Origin: Trichobilharzia szidati
Lineage: Eukaryota > Platyhelminthes > Trematoda > Strigeidida > Schistosomatidae
Direction of reading: 5' to 3'
DNA: 64,000 bases
NCBI GenBank assembly: GCA_944472155.2
Contig: OX235277.1
Span: 35,412,804 to 35,476,803 of the forward strand
Shown here piece by piece: positions 21,980-33,190 of the stretch (the stretch's first letter is position 1; the number at the start of each line of letters is the position of its first letter). Made by a program: the position numbers and the translations under genes. The notes under the pieces are model-generated. The model was given only the letters and a program-made list of their open reading frames with translations. It was not told the origin of the DNA and made no database searches.

Positions 21980-22515
21980 ATGGTTAATATGGCTGTCGAA
22001 AGTAGCCTTAGAAAAGGCACTAAATTACCATTATCTGAAGTCACAAGGGCTTCTGTCAGAGGAGGCGAAAACGCAGGGACATCAACCCCTTGCCGCGTAC
22101 CGATCCTAAAGATTCGTGTAGGTCTCGTCTGTCCTGATACTACGCCTGCATTACCACAGTCTAGCAGCGAAACGACACAGGCGACAACAGGGGTACAGGA
22201 TACCACACCTGCATCAACTGAAAGCCAGTGTGTGAAACACAGCAAACCTAAAAGGAAACGTTCAAGACGTCATAAGACCTCGAAAGCGTCATCAAGTGAG
22301 GTGGACGAATGTCAGGCGTGCAGTATCATAGTTTCTAAACCTGACTCATCGTTTGAATGCAATTTTCGCAAATGATGGGTGCACTGCCGTTGTGATAGGG
22401 AGGTGCCGAAAGCATACTACGAGTTTATGAGGAATAACCCATGCCAGTGGTTTTGGTACATCTGTCCACTTTGTCGCCCTGGCATAGTCCCACATTACGT
22501 GTCTGCGGATAGCAG
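21980..22515 (+). pseudogene. ORF1 of the degenerate CR1-clade element (PHD-like zinc finger)
   Basis: After a Ser/Thr-rich N-terminus and a basic stretch (KPKRKRSRRHK), cysteine-rich blocks appear: ECQAC, then SFECNFRK, a TGA, WVHCRC and CPLCRP. The spacing C-x2-C, C, WVHC, C-x2-C resembles a PHD-type finger, which some CR1 ORF1 proteins carry. The in-frame TGA at 22,373 splits the finger, so the copy is dead. Confidence 0.55.
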
Positions 22516-23749
22516 AAACAACACGCCACTCTTGTGTCCCAACACAGTCTTATGAGGCTTCTCACCTGCTTACACCACACTGCCAAAACTTGGCACAGAC
22601 AGTAAGACGGACACTCCAGTCCTACTGACTGAAAATGCCAATTTTCATAAGGTTGGACCCACAAATTCAAGGGAAGATAGAATTAGAAAAGCACCACTGG
22701 CATCCAGAAGCAAGCTTGGCAACACAACAAATGCTGGCCAGAACCTGATGAAGCCTAAAGTTGCTGACGCTGCAAAGGAATACAAGAAGCCAAAGGCCAA
22801 ACTTAAGTCTGAGGTTAATCGGTCTAATTCTCTTATCCTCTTTAACGTACCTGTGAGCAAGGACAGCTTTCTTGAACAGCGGGCCCTGTTGGATCAGGAA
22901 GAGTGGTACAAACTGTGCAATAAATTAGGTCTGAACATTAGTTCACACGCGTCAGAGTAAGCCACCCCCATTAAGGGTTACACTGGACTCTGCCGAAGAG
23001 GCCGAAAAAGTACTACTGATGGCTTAGGTACTAGCCATCGACAGAAGTTCGAACATAAGGGTGAGACAAGACAGACCATGGGCTAACAGACAAATGGCGA
23101 GGGAGTCACCGGAACTGTTGCCTTCTACCTCTATGGTGGTACACGGTGTTCCAGAGCTGGAAACGGGCACTGCTTGTGAAAAACACATGCATAACGAACA
23201 GCAGTGGAGATGGCTGTCATCTCAGATGGCCCTTGGCTCTTCTAGAGCAATCTCCATTTTACAGCTACCTCTCCCAGCTCATCTCACACTGTTTAGTTCT
23301 CCAAGTCTGCTAAGCGTCAAGTTCAACTCCCGTGAGCGGTTGGCCATAGCACTTCAACGGTGGTATGAGATCAAGGGGAAATGGGGAGAACACATCCGAT
23401 GCTGCGAAGGCAGACCTTGAACCATAAGGAGGCAGCAAACTGAGGCTTTGATACGTACCCAAGCTTCAATGACACTAGAGCGATGCAGTTCTGAGAATAA
23501 AAGTCTGTGTCACCCAAGTGTCCTGCCTAAATCCCCCGAAAAATATGCAACGGGCCGGTTCCATCGGAATCGGCCAACTAGTCGCAATATTAAGTCCCCT
23601 GCCTGCAGGCAGCTTCACGTGAACTACTTCACAACACGCTGAGGTTGTTAGACTCACTGTCAGATGCCTATATAGCGATGTGAGGGGGCTGAGAGGAAGA
23701 ATAGTTGAACTCCGAAATCTCCAAGCACACCTACGACTTAAAATGATCA

Positions 23750-24730
23750 TTCTCACCGGAACATAGCTAACCCCTACTATCGCCGATAACGAAATCAGTA
23801 TGGGTGATATGGTTCTGGTCAGGAGAGACAGGGATAAGGAAGGAGGGGGGGTTGCTATATACTTTGACAGGCCAATTTAAATGTGTGCGCTCAACGGACC
23901 CACCGCTTATTGAACTTTCAGAATCCATATGGTGTTACCACCAAGCATTTACTTGGTGGCATCTACCGACCTCCCACCTGTGGGGTAGAGCACAATCAGC
24001 TACTGCTCAGCACTATCACAGGGATACGAGACTTGGGCTATGACCAAATCACCATAGCTGGAGATTTCAATGCCCCATCACTGAACCTTGGCTCGGGGTA
24101 TGCTAAGGGAAAATTTGGCCGAAATCTACCACAAACTATTCGAAAAACGGGACTGACTGAAAACGTTGGAGACGACACTAGGTGGTACCCTAGTGGAAAG
24201 TCATAAAAACTAGACTTCATTCTAACTAGTGACCAACTACTCGTCGAAAAGGTCCAGATCATTACTCCTCTAGGAAGTAGTGACCATGCAGTCATAGGTT
24301 TCAGTCTCGTTCTCCGTGAGCATTTGCAGTGGGACGTTACGCGACCATGTCTGTGTTACAGCAAGGCTGACTATACTGAAATGCGGAAGCTCTTGTCCAA
24401 CGTAGACTGGCCCTTAGCATGGGATGAGCTATTTGTGGATCAACACTGGGAGGTGGCAAAAAAGATTATTCATACAGTAATCTCGGGCACCGTCACCTTA
24501 GTCACAACACAGCCCAAAAGAAAGTCATCATGGTTGAAGAGAGGCACGCAACGTATTCTGCAAGCAAAGTGGAAGGCTAGGTTTACGTGGTGCATATCTA
24601 AGAGTCAGATCGACCACGATGCATACCTGGAACTCAGGAACCGGTGCAATGCAAGAGTCAGGAGGGGCAGGAGGTCATTCCAGACCAACCGTGCTAAAAA
24701 ACTCCTAGCAAACCCCCAAAACTTGTAGCG
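23750..24730 (+). pseudogene. Endonuclease and linker of the degenerate CR1-clade element
   Basis: Residues GGIYRPPTCG, IAGDFNAPS and SSDHAVIGF mark the AP endonuclease, spread over two frames with stops near 23,766 and 24,204. The linker before the RT follows at 24,324-24,726 with an open 134-codon frame ending in LLANPQNL and a stop. Confidence 0.7.
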
Positions 24731-25039
24731 ATTCATGTCGGAAAGAAAACCAACTAACCAGGGGGGCATGCGCCTAAGTAGGCTCAAACGGTCATTATCT
24801 CACTAGTCTGGAGATGGCTGAAACATTTAGTTTAGCCTTCGCCAAACAGCTAAACAACAGACCAGAATGGTGACACTACTATTTCACAGGAGGAAGACCT
24901 AGTGGCTACTCCCCAAATAAACCCCGCAATAGTACTAAGGAAGCTACAGCGACTCACACCTGGGAAGTTCCCAGGTTGTGACGACATGAGGCTATCTGTT
25001 CTGAAATAGTGCGCTGAAGCTCTCTGTAGGCACTTATGC

Positions 25040-25745
25040 GAGTTGTTCCAACACTCCATGGAATCGGGGAAACTGCCAAGAGAGTGGAAAAGAGCCATCC
25101 TTTCTCCTATCTTCAAGGGTGGGTATAGGCAAAATCCAACTGGTTATAGACCAGTAGCTCTATCCCCAGTGGTATCAAAAGTACTGGAATTTATTGTTGG
25201 TGATCACATCAGGCAATATCTCGATAGGTCTAATATACTCCATGAAACCCAACACGGTTTCAGGAAAGGCAGATCCTGAGTTACTAACCTTTTATCAGCT
25301 TGGGACGATTGGACATCATGCTGAGATATTAATGTTCCAGTCGATGTGGTCTTCCCAGACTTTGAGAAGGCATTTGACACTGTTCACCATGACCTTCTCC
25401 TACACAAAATAAGCCAGGTAGGTATAGGTAAGCCGCTTCTGTTATGGTTGAAGGAATACCTAGCTGAAAGGCAATTTTGCACTGAGGTCAATCGAGTCCG
25501 TTCATCTTGGCACAACTCGTCATCGGGAGTGATGCAGAGTTCTATCCCAGGACGACTGATGTTTTTGATTTTTATAAATGATCTACCATGCCGTCTAAGC
25601 TGCCCGACTCTTCTAAATGCTGTCGACGTGAAGATATGGAGAGCGATAAAGTGCCCGGAGGACACAGATAGGCTACAGGAAGATCTAAACCTTCTGGAAG
25701 ACTGGGCGGTGGCCAGTGGCATGACTTTCTACCTGAAAAAGTGAA
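25040..25745 (+). pseudogene. Reverse transcriptase of the degenerate CR1-clade element
   Basis: Recognisable blocks are REWKRAILSPIFKGG, GYRPVALSPVVSKVLE, THGFRKGRS-like (TQHGFRKGRS), motif A FPDFEKAFDTVHHD, and a damaged motif B (SGVMQSSIPGRLMF). The expected FADD motif C is degraded to NAVDV, so the polymerase site is lost. Stops occur at 25,277 and 25,742. Confidence 0.75.
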
Positions 25746-25867
25746 AAGTAGTGAAGTTATGCACCTGTAGACTGCAGAATTCAAGTAACACCCTGTGCAA
25801 TGAAATCTTGTACTGCACAACGCCGTAGCGTGGCTAGTTCTAGTTCCGTCTAGTTCTAACAGAAAAA

Positions 25868-26452
25868 ATGGACACAAACGTGAAATACACGGACGATGTA
25901 GCCACTGAATGTGCGGGCATTCACTTTACACCTAGACAGTTGGGTGCACTCACGCCTGAGCTATTTCTTAGGTTGTACAAAACATACGTCAGACCACAAC
26001 TTGAAGTGCATAATATTATTGCACCCTCACCTCTTAGAAGAGACGCCAACCTCTTTGAAAGAGTCCAACGACAGGCAACAAAAGGAGTGGTTGGTCTCCG
26101 AAACAAACCATATGATGGAGGGCTGAAGAAATTAGGCCTGTTCACACTTAGCTACCGTCGTCTTAGGGGGGATTTAATTACTGCCTACAAAATAACAAAT
26201 TACCAGAATCACCCAAACAAAGGTGTTCTGCCATTCAGTAGGTATAGGCTCCCTCGTGGAAATCCCAGAAGGATAGCTCACCAGAGGGCAAGGACCCGGG
26301 TGCGCTCCCACTTCTTTTCGCTGCAGGTTTGCCGTCCCTGGAATTCCTTACCGACAAATGTAGCTATGGTACCGTCTGTGGACGCCTTTAAGCGAAGGCT
26401 GGACAGTCATGCAGAGACACAAGGACTGCATCCAAATGGCCTATCCCCTTAA
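25868..26452 (+). pseudogene. C-terminal region of the degenerate CR1-clade ORF2
   Basis: A 194-codon open frame contains LRLYKTYVRPQLE and ERVQRQATKGVVGLR, then a CRPWNSLPTNVAMVPSVDAFK block, all typical of the region downstream of CR1/jockey-type RTs. The stop at 26,450 precedes the 3' tail. Confidence 0.7.
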
Positions 26453-26804
26453 AATCGCATACACCATTCAGGGGTAGACAATTAAACTTGCCGTTTTACT
26501 TCTTTACATTCTCTACCATCTTACACTCCTGACACCTTTAGTTACACCTATTATTATTATTATCATTATTACCACTACATATGTATATATATAATTCATA
26601 TTATTCTTCAAATTTAATCAGCTGATTATTGTTAGGTTTTCTCATTCTTTTTCTGTCTGTCAATCTGAACACGTTCACCAATTATATCTATTATTTTTAT
26701 TGTCTCTTTTCTTCTGACGACGATACCGGAGGGCTAACTGGTGAAAGGATCAACTCTATTCACAGTAGTAACAGTGTTAACACACCTCATACCACAAACA
26801 ACAT

Positions 26805-26970
26805 ATGATTAATCCCAACACCACTCCTTTTGGAGTCAACCAAAGCTACGACAGTCGAGTGGTGGGACGAGCTACGCAGACGTTTACCGAAGATCAGGAA
26901 CCTCTACCTCACAATCAAGAAACGAGCACAAAGAAATCAAATCGGTTTATACTAGCTCTTAAAAACTATT
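26805..26970 (+). pseudogene. CR1-like remnant related to the arm copies
   Basis: The nucleotide stretch GGAACCTCTACCT.ACAATCAAG with GAGCACAAAGAAATCA matches the arm copies near 16,358-16,395. It is a short relic that is interrupted by a SINE at 26,980. Confidence 0.5.
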
Positions 26971-26979
26971 TTGGATATT

Positions 26980-27168
26980 TTTTTATTTTTTTATTTCTGA
27001 TTACAGCTTGATGCCACACCGTATTTTCAGTACAAGTATGGCATTTTCAGCATGGATATCGGTAGCCCAAATTTTGCAGGCCGACCATAGATATTGGGTG
27101 TACGTCGGTAGGAGATCGAACCCCGGACCATGTGCATAGTCGGCGAGAGTCCTAACCACTGTGCCACC
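26980..27168 (-). mobile_element. tRNA-derived SINE, copy 1
   Basis: On the minus strand the head has an A-box-like TGGCACAGTGGTTAGGA and a B-box-like GGTTCGATCTCC, spaced as in tRNA genes. A unique body (GGGCTACCGATATCCATGC..) and an A/T-rich 3' tail follow. The same ~190-bp unit recurs twice more in the window, always on the minus strand. It is not a functional tRNA, because no acceptor stem was seen. Confidence 0.75.
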
Positions 27169-27224
27169 AACGCACAAATGTTGCTTAACTTCGGTGATCG
27201 GGCGAGAACCGGTGCTTTCAACGT

Positions 27225-27886
27225 GGTATGGTCACCGACATTGGATCTCCACTCACACCAAAACTAATTAGCACCATTGAATTCACTTATGCTAACATTA
27301 ACCAAACTATCAGAACTCTCAAAAGCTCTAAAGGTATTGGCACTGACGGTATATCATCCTATTTCTATTAATATGGTGGCCCTGACATTCCTTAACTACT
27401 GCTTAAAACATTCGCAATGTCCTTAGAAACACAAACCTACCCTGATATATGGAAAACAACATTTATTATGCCTAAACACTAATCTGGCTCGAAAAAAGAA
27501 GTCAACAACTACAGGCTGATCAATATCACACCTTAAAGCATCCAGAATTATGGAGAGACTAGTTACAAATAACCTACTCAAGCATATGCTTAGTTGCGAC
27601 ATTGTGAGTTTGAACCAACATGGATTCCTAAAATCCAGATCATGTTTAACATGTCACCTAGACTTCTTTAACTTTGTGACCAGCAGTCGTCTCAGACGAC
27701 AACTAGTACTTGTCATCTACTTTGACATCTCTAAGGCATTTGACCGTGTCGACCATTTACTGCTAATACATAGGCTGAACTCCTTAGGAATACGTGACCC
27801 ACTGTTGGGATGGCTTAAATCATTCCAAAACAACAGGTCCCAAGTAGTTAAACTCGGGTCTGTAACTTCCAAACCTAGTCCGATCA
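27225..27886 (+). pseudogene. CR1-like ORF2 remnant, left part (split by insertions)
   Basis: It matches the intact spacer ORF2 from the pre-RT region (FTYANINQTIRTLKSS) through motif A (YFDISKAFDRVDHLL) to SKPSP, at which point it is cut. Several stops are present, including in IPSYLYKHGG and PKHKSGSK equivalents. The remainder of the same copy resumes at 33,203. Confidence 0.8.
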
Positions 27887-27970
27887 TTAATATAAGAATA
27901 AAACTTGTGCACTGTGGTAAAGTGTAATTCCATTATGAGCAATAAATTGTGCTCGAAACGTCATCGGTAA
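27887..27970 (+). mobile_element. Short insert with 12-bp target duplication (left part), itself split by the gypsy element
   Basis: The 12-mer CTAGTCCGATCA occurs at 27,875-27,886 and again at 33,191-33,202, exactly where the CR1-like copy is interrupted. The inserted DNA is 27,887-27,970 plus 33,141-33,190 (about 135 bp) once the gypsy element is removed. A target duplication of this length fits non-LTR or Penelope-like insertion. It contains ATTATGAGC...GCTCGAAAC, a weak hammerhead-ribozyme look-alike. The identity of the insert is unknown. Confidence 0.5.
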
Positions 27971-27974
27971 ACAT

Positions 27975-28261
27975 TGTTGCTGCTGAATTTTAATTAAACT
28001 GGCATACACGTACATCTTAGTACTTCCTCGCGTTTATGATTGTGCCCTAACGTTGCGATTACTCGACATCCGCAACGTAATTCAAAAGGCACTTGCGAAG
28101 GAATACGATAGTGTATTATTGCAGCAATCAAGATTCAAAAATCGAGCGAGTACAAAAGGTATCAATTGTTAACATGCAATCTTTAGAGTAATAAATAAAT
28201 CAAAGTACAATTACATAATGAAAGTATAGTACAATGATGAGTAATAAAACGGGTCACTACA
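27975..28261 (-). repeat. 3' LTR of the gypsy element
   Basis: 287 bp, starting TGTTGCTGCTG and ending GGGTCACTACA on the plus strand. It matches 32,850-33,136 base for base by eye. Confidence 0.95.
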
Positions 28262-28275
28262 ATAGCCCCTCCGTA
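28262..28275 (-). promoter_or_regulatory. Putative polypurine tract
   Basis: Minus-strand CGGAGGGGCTAT directly abuts the 3' LTR. The purine run is short and interrupted. Confidence 0.5.
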
Positions 28276-28594
28276 GAATGCAGGTAAATGAAGTTTACCT
28301 GTATTCGGAATGATATTGTAAATTACAATTACAGAAGAAATATATACGAGTTTCTGGTATGAAAACCGAATTGAGGATTTTAAGTTTTTGAGGTTTGCTA
28401 ATAAAACTGTATATATGCAAAAATGTTAACAACTTCGAAACGAACCAAAATGTTTAGAAAGTTGTGCAACATGTAACAATAAAACCAGAAAAATTATTAG
28501 AATAATAATGGGGTTGTTATTGTAAGGAGTTACAGAATAGATTTATATCTTACATGCATTTAATAGTACCGTAATAAGGTAGTATGGAAATGAA
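28276..28594. other. Non-coding stretch between gypsy pol and 3' LTR
   Basis: AT-rich, with no open frame of note. It holds no envelope gene. It is the 3' untranslated part of the element. Confidence 0.7.
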
Positions 28595-30532
28595 TTAGAA
28601 ATAAATTGTCTGTACAAATCTTTGTGGCCAATGTACTCGTCTGCCTGATCTTGTGATTCTTTCTGTTTTGTTAGACGGAATATCACCAGATTTTGAATCT
28701 TGAGATGATGTTGATTTGGGTAAACACTCAGTCACCTCTATTTCCATGAAAGCTGGTTTTACGCGATCGATGCTTACAATCTCGTGTTTTCCTCCGCGTT
28801 CGACAGTGATGATTTTGCTTGTTCTGCTTATTACTTTGAATGGTCCGTCATAAGGTGGTTGAAGTGGTTTCCTTACACCGTCGTGTCGTATGAAAACATG
28901 CGTGCAATCTTCTAGTTTTTCAGGCATGTATGCTTGGTTGAGCTGATGTCGCGGTGGGTGATATCTTAAAAGGCTCATATGTTGTCTCAGTTGTTGTACA
29001 AAAGTAGTTTCGTCAGCTGGAACTTCAGTGGCTGGGTTGAAATATTCTCCAGGTAGTCGTAAAGTAGTTCCATAAATTAATTCTGCTGGACAACATTTGA
29101 TATCTTGTTTTATTGTCGAACGTACTCCAAGAAGTACAAGAGGTAATTTATCGCTCCACTTATCATCGTCCTTCACTGCCATCAATGATGCTTTCAGTTG
29201 ACGATGAAATCTCTCCACTAAGCCGTTTGAACTGGGATGATATGCAGTAGTACGTATACGTTTGATTCCCAGTAGTTCTGTGAGTTGTTGGAATAAATAG
29301 CTTTCGAATTGGGCACCTCTGTCTGTAGTAATAATGGTGGGCACTCCGAAGTTGGAAATCCAATTTTGTTCGATGCTCTTTGCAACAGTTTCAGCAGAAA
29401 TATCAGGTAAGGGACAAGCTACTGGCCATCTCGTAAATCTGTCAATACACGTTAAAATGTACGTAAAGCCATTAGATGGTGGTAACGGTCCAACGATGTC
29501 AATGTGTATGTGTTGGAACCTACCATCAGGTTCTGGAAACTGGCCATTAGGCGAAACTGTATGTCGCTGTACTTTTGACTTTTGGCAGGCTAAACATGAT
29601 CTGGCCCACTGTTTAATCTCCCGATTCATATTCGGCCATACATATCGGTCACTTATCAGTTTAACTGTTGCTCGGATGCCAGGGTGAGAAATGCCATGTA
29701 CTTTGGAAAAAACTGATCTTCGCATTTCTAGTGGGACAAAAGGGCGCGGTTTACCTTTGGAAACATCACACGTAATAATTAGGCCTTCATCAAGCATAAC
29801 ATCTTGCAAACGTAAGGAAGTACTCGTGCTATTTTTTATTCTTTTCAGATCCTCGTCCATAGTTTGCAGTCTAGCCATATTTTTAAGATCAAACTGGTCT
29901 TTTTCTAAGGTATTTATATGGATGCGGGATAACGCATCTGCTACCTCGTTTTTATGTCCTTTTATGAATCTAATATCTGAAGTGAATTGAGAAATGAACT
30001 CGAGGTGTCGGAGTTCTCTTGGCGAGTACTTGTCGTGCTTTGCATTCATGGCCTTGGTTAGTGGTTTGTGGTTTGTGTAGATGGTAAACGGTATTCCTTC
30101 TACCATATGACGAAAGTGTTTAACAGCAACATAGACTGCTAGTAATTCTCTACTGAATGCACTATATCTTGATTGAGTGGCGTCTAGACGTTTAGAGAAA
30201 AAGGAGAGAGGTTGCCATTTCCCAGCAGAAAATTGTTGAAGAACTGCACCGACGGCGACGTCTGATGCATCTGTCATAATCGCTATAGGAGCGTTGACGT
30301 CACGACGTACTAGTAAAGTTTCTGAGCTTAGAGTTTGTTTCAGCTTTTCAAATGCCTCGATTGCTGAAGTACTCATGTGCAGCGATTTTGCATGACCTTT
30401 TAGTAGACCTGTCAGAGGTTGGGCCAGCTGTGCACAGTGAGGAATGAAACGGCGATAAAAATTGACGAGACCAAGAAATCTGCGTAACTTTTTGAAGGAA
30501 TCTGGAATCGGGTATTCTTTTATGACTTGCAG
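28595..30532 (-). pseudogene. pol: Gypsy Pol, second part: RT thumb, RNase H and integrase
   Basis: In frame with the first part, beyond the TAG. It holds the end of the RT ([14 protein letters not shown]), RNase H ([16 protein letters not shown], and [15 protein letters not shown]), then the integrase. The integrase has an HHCC zinc finger (H227, H231, C261, C264 counted from the Met at 30,376) and a catalytic DDE triad (D293, D352, E388, in [16 protein letters not shown] and NGLVERFHR). The C-terminal domain has [21 protein letters not shown]. No chromodomain was recognised. Translation would need readthrough of the stop. Confidence 0.9.
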
Positions 30533-31810
30533 CTATTCTGCTATTGGTCGAATGCCTTGATTGTCTACCTGATGTCCCAAAAATTTTATAGTTTTCTTAC
30601 CGAATTCACATTTACTTGGTTTAATGACAATTCCATATTCGGCTAAACGTTTAAAGAGTGTTTCTAAGTGATGTTGGTGCTCCTCAGGGGATTTACTTGC
30701 AACCAGTATATCATCGATATAAGCGTAAGTGAATGGGAGGCCGTGCAATACCTGGTCAATGAATCTCTGAAATGTTTGCGCTGCGTTAGTCAAGCCAAAT
30801 GGTAGGCGGACGAACTCAAATAAGCCAAAAGGAGTGGTTACCGCCGTTTTGGGGATGTCCTTGGGCTCGAAGGGTATATGGTAGTATGCACGAACGAGGT
30901 CAATTTTGGAAAATATCTGAGCACCTGCCATGTTATGGAAAAAATCGTGGATGTGCGGAATTGGGTATCTATCTGCTATCGTCTGCTTACTTAAAGCTCG
31001 GTAATCTCCACATGGTCGTATCTCTGATGAGTTTTTCTTTGGTACCATATGCAGTGGTGATGACCATGGGCTGTTTGACGGTCGTATTATTCCTAGATCT
31101 AATAATCTGTTGAACTCTGCTTTTGCTATTTGCATTTTAGCTGGATCTAAACGACGTGGTTTTGCTGAGACCGGTGGACCTTTAGTTACAATATGGTGTG
31201 TTACGTTGTGTTTGAGAGAGGCTGTGGAGTAATCGCTCTGTGTCAGTTCAGGAAATTTCTTTAGCAAAATATCGTACCTGGATAATTGATCTGTTGTGGC
31301 TACCATCAAGCGAATACTCTCGACATCTGTGGAGATGCCTGAAATCGATAGTTTACGACTGGTATCTATCAATCTATGGTGACTAGAGTCAACTAGCAAT
31401 TCGTAGTGTTGAAGAAAATCTATTCCAATGATAGGAAAGGTTACGTCGGCGACTACGAACTCCCACTCAAATGGTGTACTGCATCCAAAATTAAGTTTTT
31501 GCCTCCGAGTTCCAAATGTTTTTATGGTAGAATTGTTCGCAGCCTTGAGAACTAATGCTGGGTTTGGTTGTAAGCGTTCGTTGGGTGTTGGGGGAACTAC
31601 ACTAATTTCTGCACCGGTATCTACCAGGAATTGTGCCCCCGTTGTTTTGTCTGTCACCCTGAATAGACGGCTGTGGGACGTGTGTTGGCCAGCGACCGCA
31701 GTCGTCACCGACCGCCGGCCTTTTCGTTTCCCAACGCCACCGTTTGTTGGAAAGCACAAGGTTGTGTGCACCGTTTTGCGTGTACCCCAAATTTGCGGTG
31801 ATACCAGCAC
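30533..31810 (-). pseudogene. pol: Gypsy Pol, first part: protease and reverse transcriptase, ends at a premature stop
   Basis: A 425-codon frame. The aspartic protease motif LVDTGAEIS lies at 62-70 (active site D64). The RT follows with [27 protein letters not shown], motif [13 protein letters not shown] (D304), [15 protein letters not shown], and the catalytic YIDD (364-367). A TAG at 30,533-30,535 interrupts the frame after QGIRPIAE. The same frame resumes immediately ([12 protein letters not shown]) and stays open to 28,595. This single nonsense codon is the only break I see in pol. Catalytic residues are otherwise intact. Confidence 0.9.
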
Positions 31811-32577
31811 ATATTCTCTTGTAAGCTATATTTACGCCTATTGCATGAGTGGCTACGCTGTCTTCTGTACGTTGTTTTAGGTTGTCTATTAACCCTCATT
31901 GCCATTAATTGCTCAGTGAGGACGTCGATTTTACGTTCTAAGGCTTCTATGCGTTCGTTTGACGTTTTGTCGACTCTGATGGCTTCTGCTTCATTCAGTG
32001 GGTCTATCGTGATAGCTTTATCTGGTATTCTGCTAGTGGAAGCGACAGATTGAGGTGTTGACCTCTCGTACATGCGATCCGCGATTTCGGTGAGCCTTTC
32101 TATGTCAATGTCGTCGTCTCCGAAAGCAAGAACCTGCTGGATGTTTTGAGGAAGTCGTCGCAGCCAGATTTGATAAAAGAGACGTTTATCGATTTCTCTT
32201 CCTGCAACTAGGCTTTGCATATGCCTCATGAGTTGAGATGGGGTTTTATCACCTAACTCAACATTGCTTAACAGGCGATCGAGTGCTTGCCTATCTGAAA
32301 GCGAAGTGCATCTCAGTACCTCTTCCTTCAACTTGTCGTAAGGCGCTTCTGTGCTGGGATGAACGATGTATTGCCGTACCTGCTCGGCGACTTCGTCTGG
32401 TAGCACTGTGCTCAAAATGCCAAATTTAGCTGTCTGTGACGTGAGCTTATTGCTAGCCAAATAATGTTCCAGTCGAGCAAACCAAAGATGAGGGTCTCTG
32501 GGCTTAAAAACTGGTACAGTAAGAGAGATAGTACTAACAGATCCCAGCTCTAAGTTATCAGAGGTATTGGAAGACAT
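31705..32577 (-). CDS. gag: Gypsy Gag polyprotein
   Basis: About 290 residues if translation starts at the ATG at 32,577 ([11 protein letters not shown]). An open extension of 34 hydrophobic residues upstream (to 32,679) lies in the leader and is less likely to be coding. The capsid-like part contains [17 protein letters not shown] and [15 protein letters not shown], typical of metazoan gypsy Gag. A predicted coiled segment ([16 protein letters not shown]) and a basic [12 protein letters not shown] region follow. The C-terminal [13 protein letters not shown]...C cluster is an unusual zinc-knuckle-like arrangement. The 3' end overlaps the pol frame by ~106 nt in another frame, so a frameshift is expected to make Gag-Pol. 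The frame is intact. Confidence 0.85.
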   Translation of the reverse strand: MSSNTSDNLELGSVSTISLTVPVFKPRDPHLWFARLEHYLASNKLTSQTAKFGILSTVLPDEVAEQVRQYIVHPSTEAPYDKLKEEVLRCTSLSDRQALDRLLSNVELGDKTPSQLMRHMQSLVAGREIDKRLFYQIWLRRLPQNIQQVLAFGDDDIDIERLTEIADRMYERSTPQSVASTSRIPDKAITIDPLNEAEAIRVDKTSNERIEALERKIDVLTEQLMAMRVNRQPKTTYRRQRSHSCNRRKYSLQENMCWYHRKFGVHAKRCTQPCAFQQTVALGNEKAGGR

Positions 32578-32828
32578 GTTACAATTCGTAAAAAAATGGT
32601 TTAAGAGTAACAAAATAGCAAAATTTGTGCACAATAAGAATATGGCAAAACAGAAAAATGCAATGCAGGTGCTTACCACAAATTACTGCAGGTTGTGCGA
32701 TGAGCAAACACAAGAATGAGTTCGGAATATGTAATAAATATATAGATCCACGAAGGTTAAAGTTTTATTAATCCAACAAGTGTAACAACGCGTCGAGGTC
32801 AAAAGTCGTCGTCGTCGGAGTCAGCAAG

Positions 32829-32846
32829 TTATCGTAGGGCTCACCA
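32829..32846 (-). promoter_or_regulatory. Putative primer-binding site
   Basis: Three bases inside the 5' LTR on the minus strand the sequence TGGTGAGCCCTACGATAA begins with the TGG expected to pair with the CCA end of a tRNA primer. I cannot name the tRNA. Confidence 0.5.
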
Positions 32847-32849
32847 ATT

Positions 32850-33136
32850 TGTTGCTGCTGAATTTTAATTAAACTGGCATACACGTACATCTTAGTACTT
32901 CCTCGCGTTTATGATTGTGCCCTAACGTTGCGATTACTCGACATCCGCAACGTAATTCAAAAGGCACTTGCGAAGGAATACGATAGTGTATTATTGCAGC
33001 AATCAAGATTCAAAAATCGAGCGAGTACAAAAGGTATCAATTGTTAACATGCAATCTTTAGAGTAATAAATAAATCAAAGTACAATTACATAATGAAAGT
33101 ATAGTACAATGATGAGTAATAAAACGGGTCACTACA
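32850..33136 (-). repeat. 5' LTR of the gypsy element
   Basis: 287 bp. It should carry the element promoter and the polyadenylation region. AATAAA-like sequence occurs only on the plus (antisense) strand. It matches the 3' LTR. Confidence 0.95.
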
Positions 33137-33190
33137 ACATTACTGTATAACACTGTGAGATTTTACCAAAAAAATTTACCCATAATTGAA

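Larger units (their letters stand above)
21550..26575 (+). mobile_element. Degenerate CR1-clade retrotransposon with zinc-finger ORF1
   Basis: A near full-length but decayed element. A putative 5' UTR is followed by ORF1 from ATG 21,980, an endonuclease at ~23,750-24,300, an RT at ~25,040-25,745, a C-terminal region to 26,452, and an ATT/ATC-rich 3' tail near 26,547-26,572. It is a different family from the spacer element: the ORF1 type differs and the RT sequence is only distantly similar. Numerous stops and frameshifts are present. Confidence 0.75.
27975..33136 (-). mobile_element. Ty3/gypsy LTR retrotransposon, near full-length and young
   Basis: A 5,162-bp element on the minus strand with 287-bp LTRs at both ends (TG...CA on the plus strand as well, as expected for inverted termini). 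It is flanked by a 4-bp target duplication ACAT (27,971-27,974 and 33,137-33,140). Internal order on the minus strand is leader, gag, pol (protease, RT, RNase H, integrase), then a polypurine-rich stretch before the 3' LTR. No envelope frame fits between pol and the 3' LTR. The LTRs appear identical, so the insertion is recent, but pol carries one in-frame stop. Confidence 0.95.
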
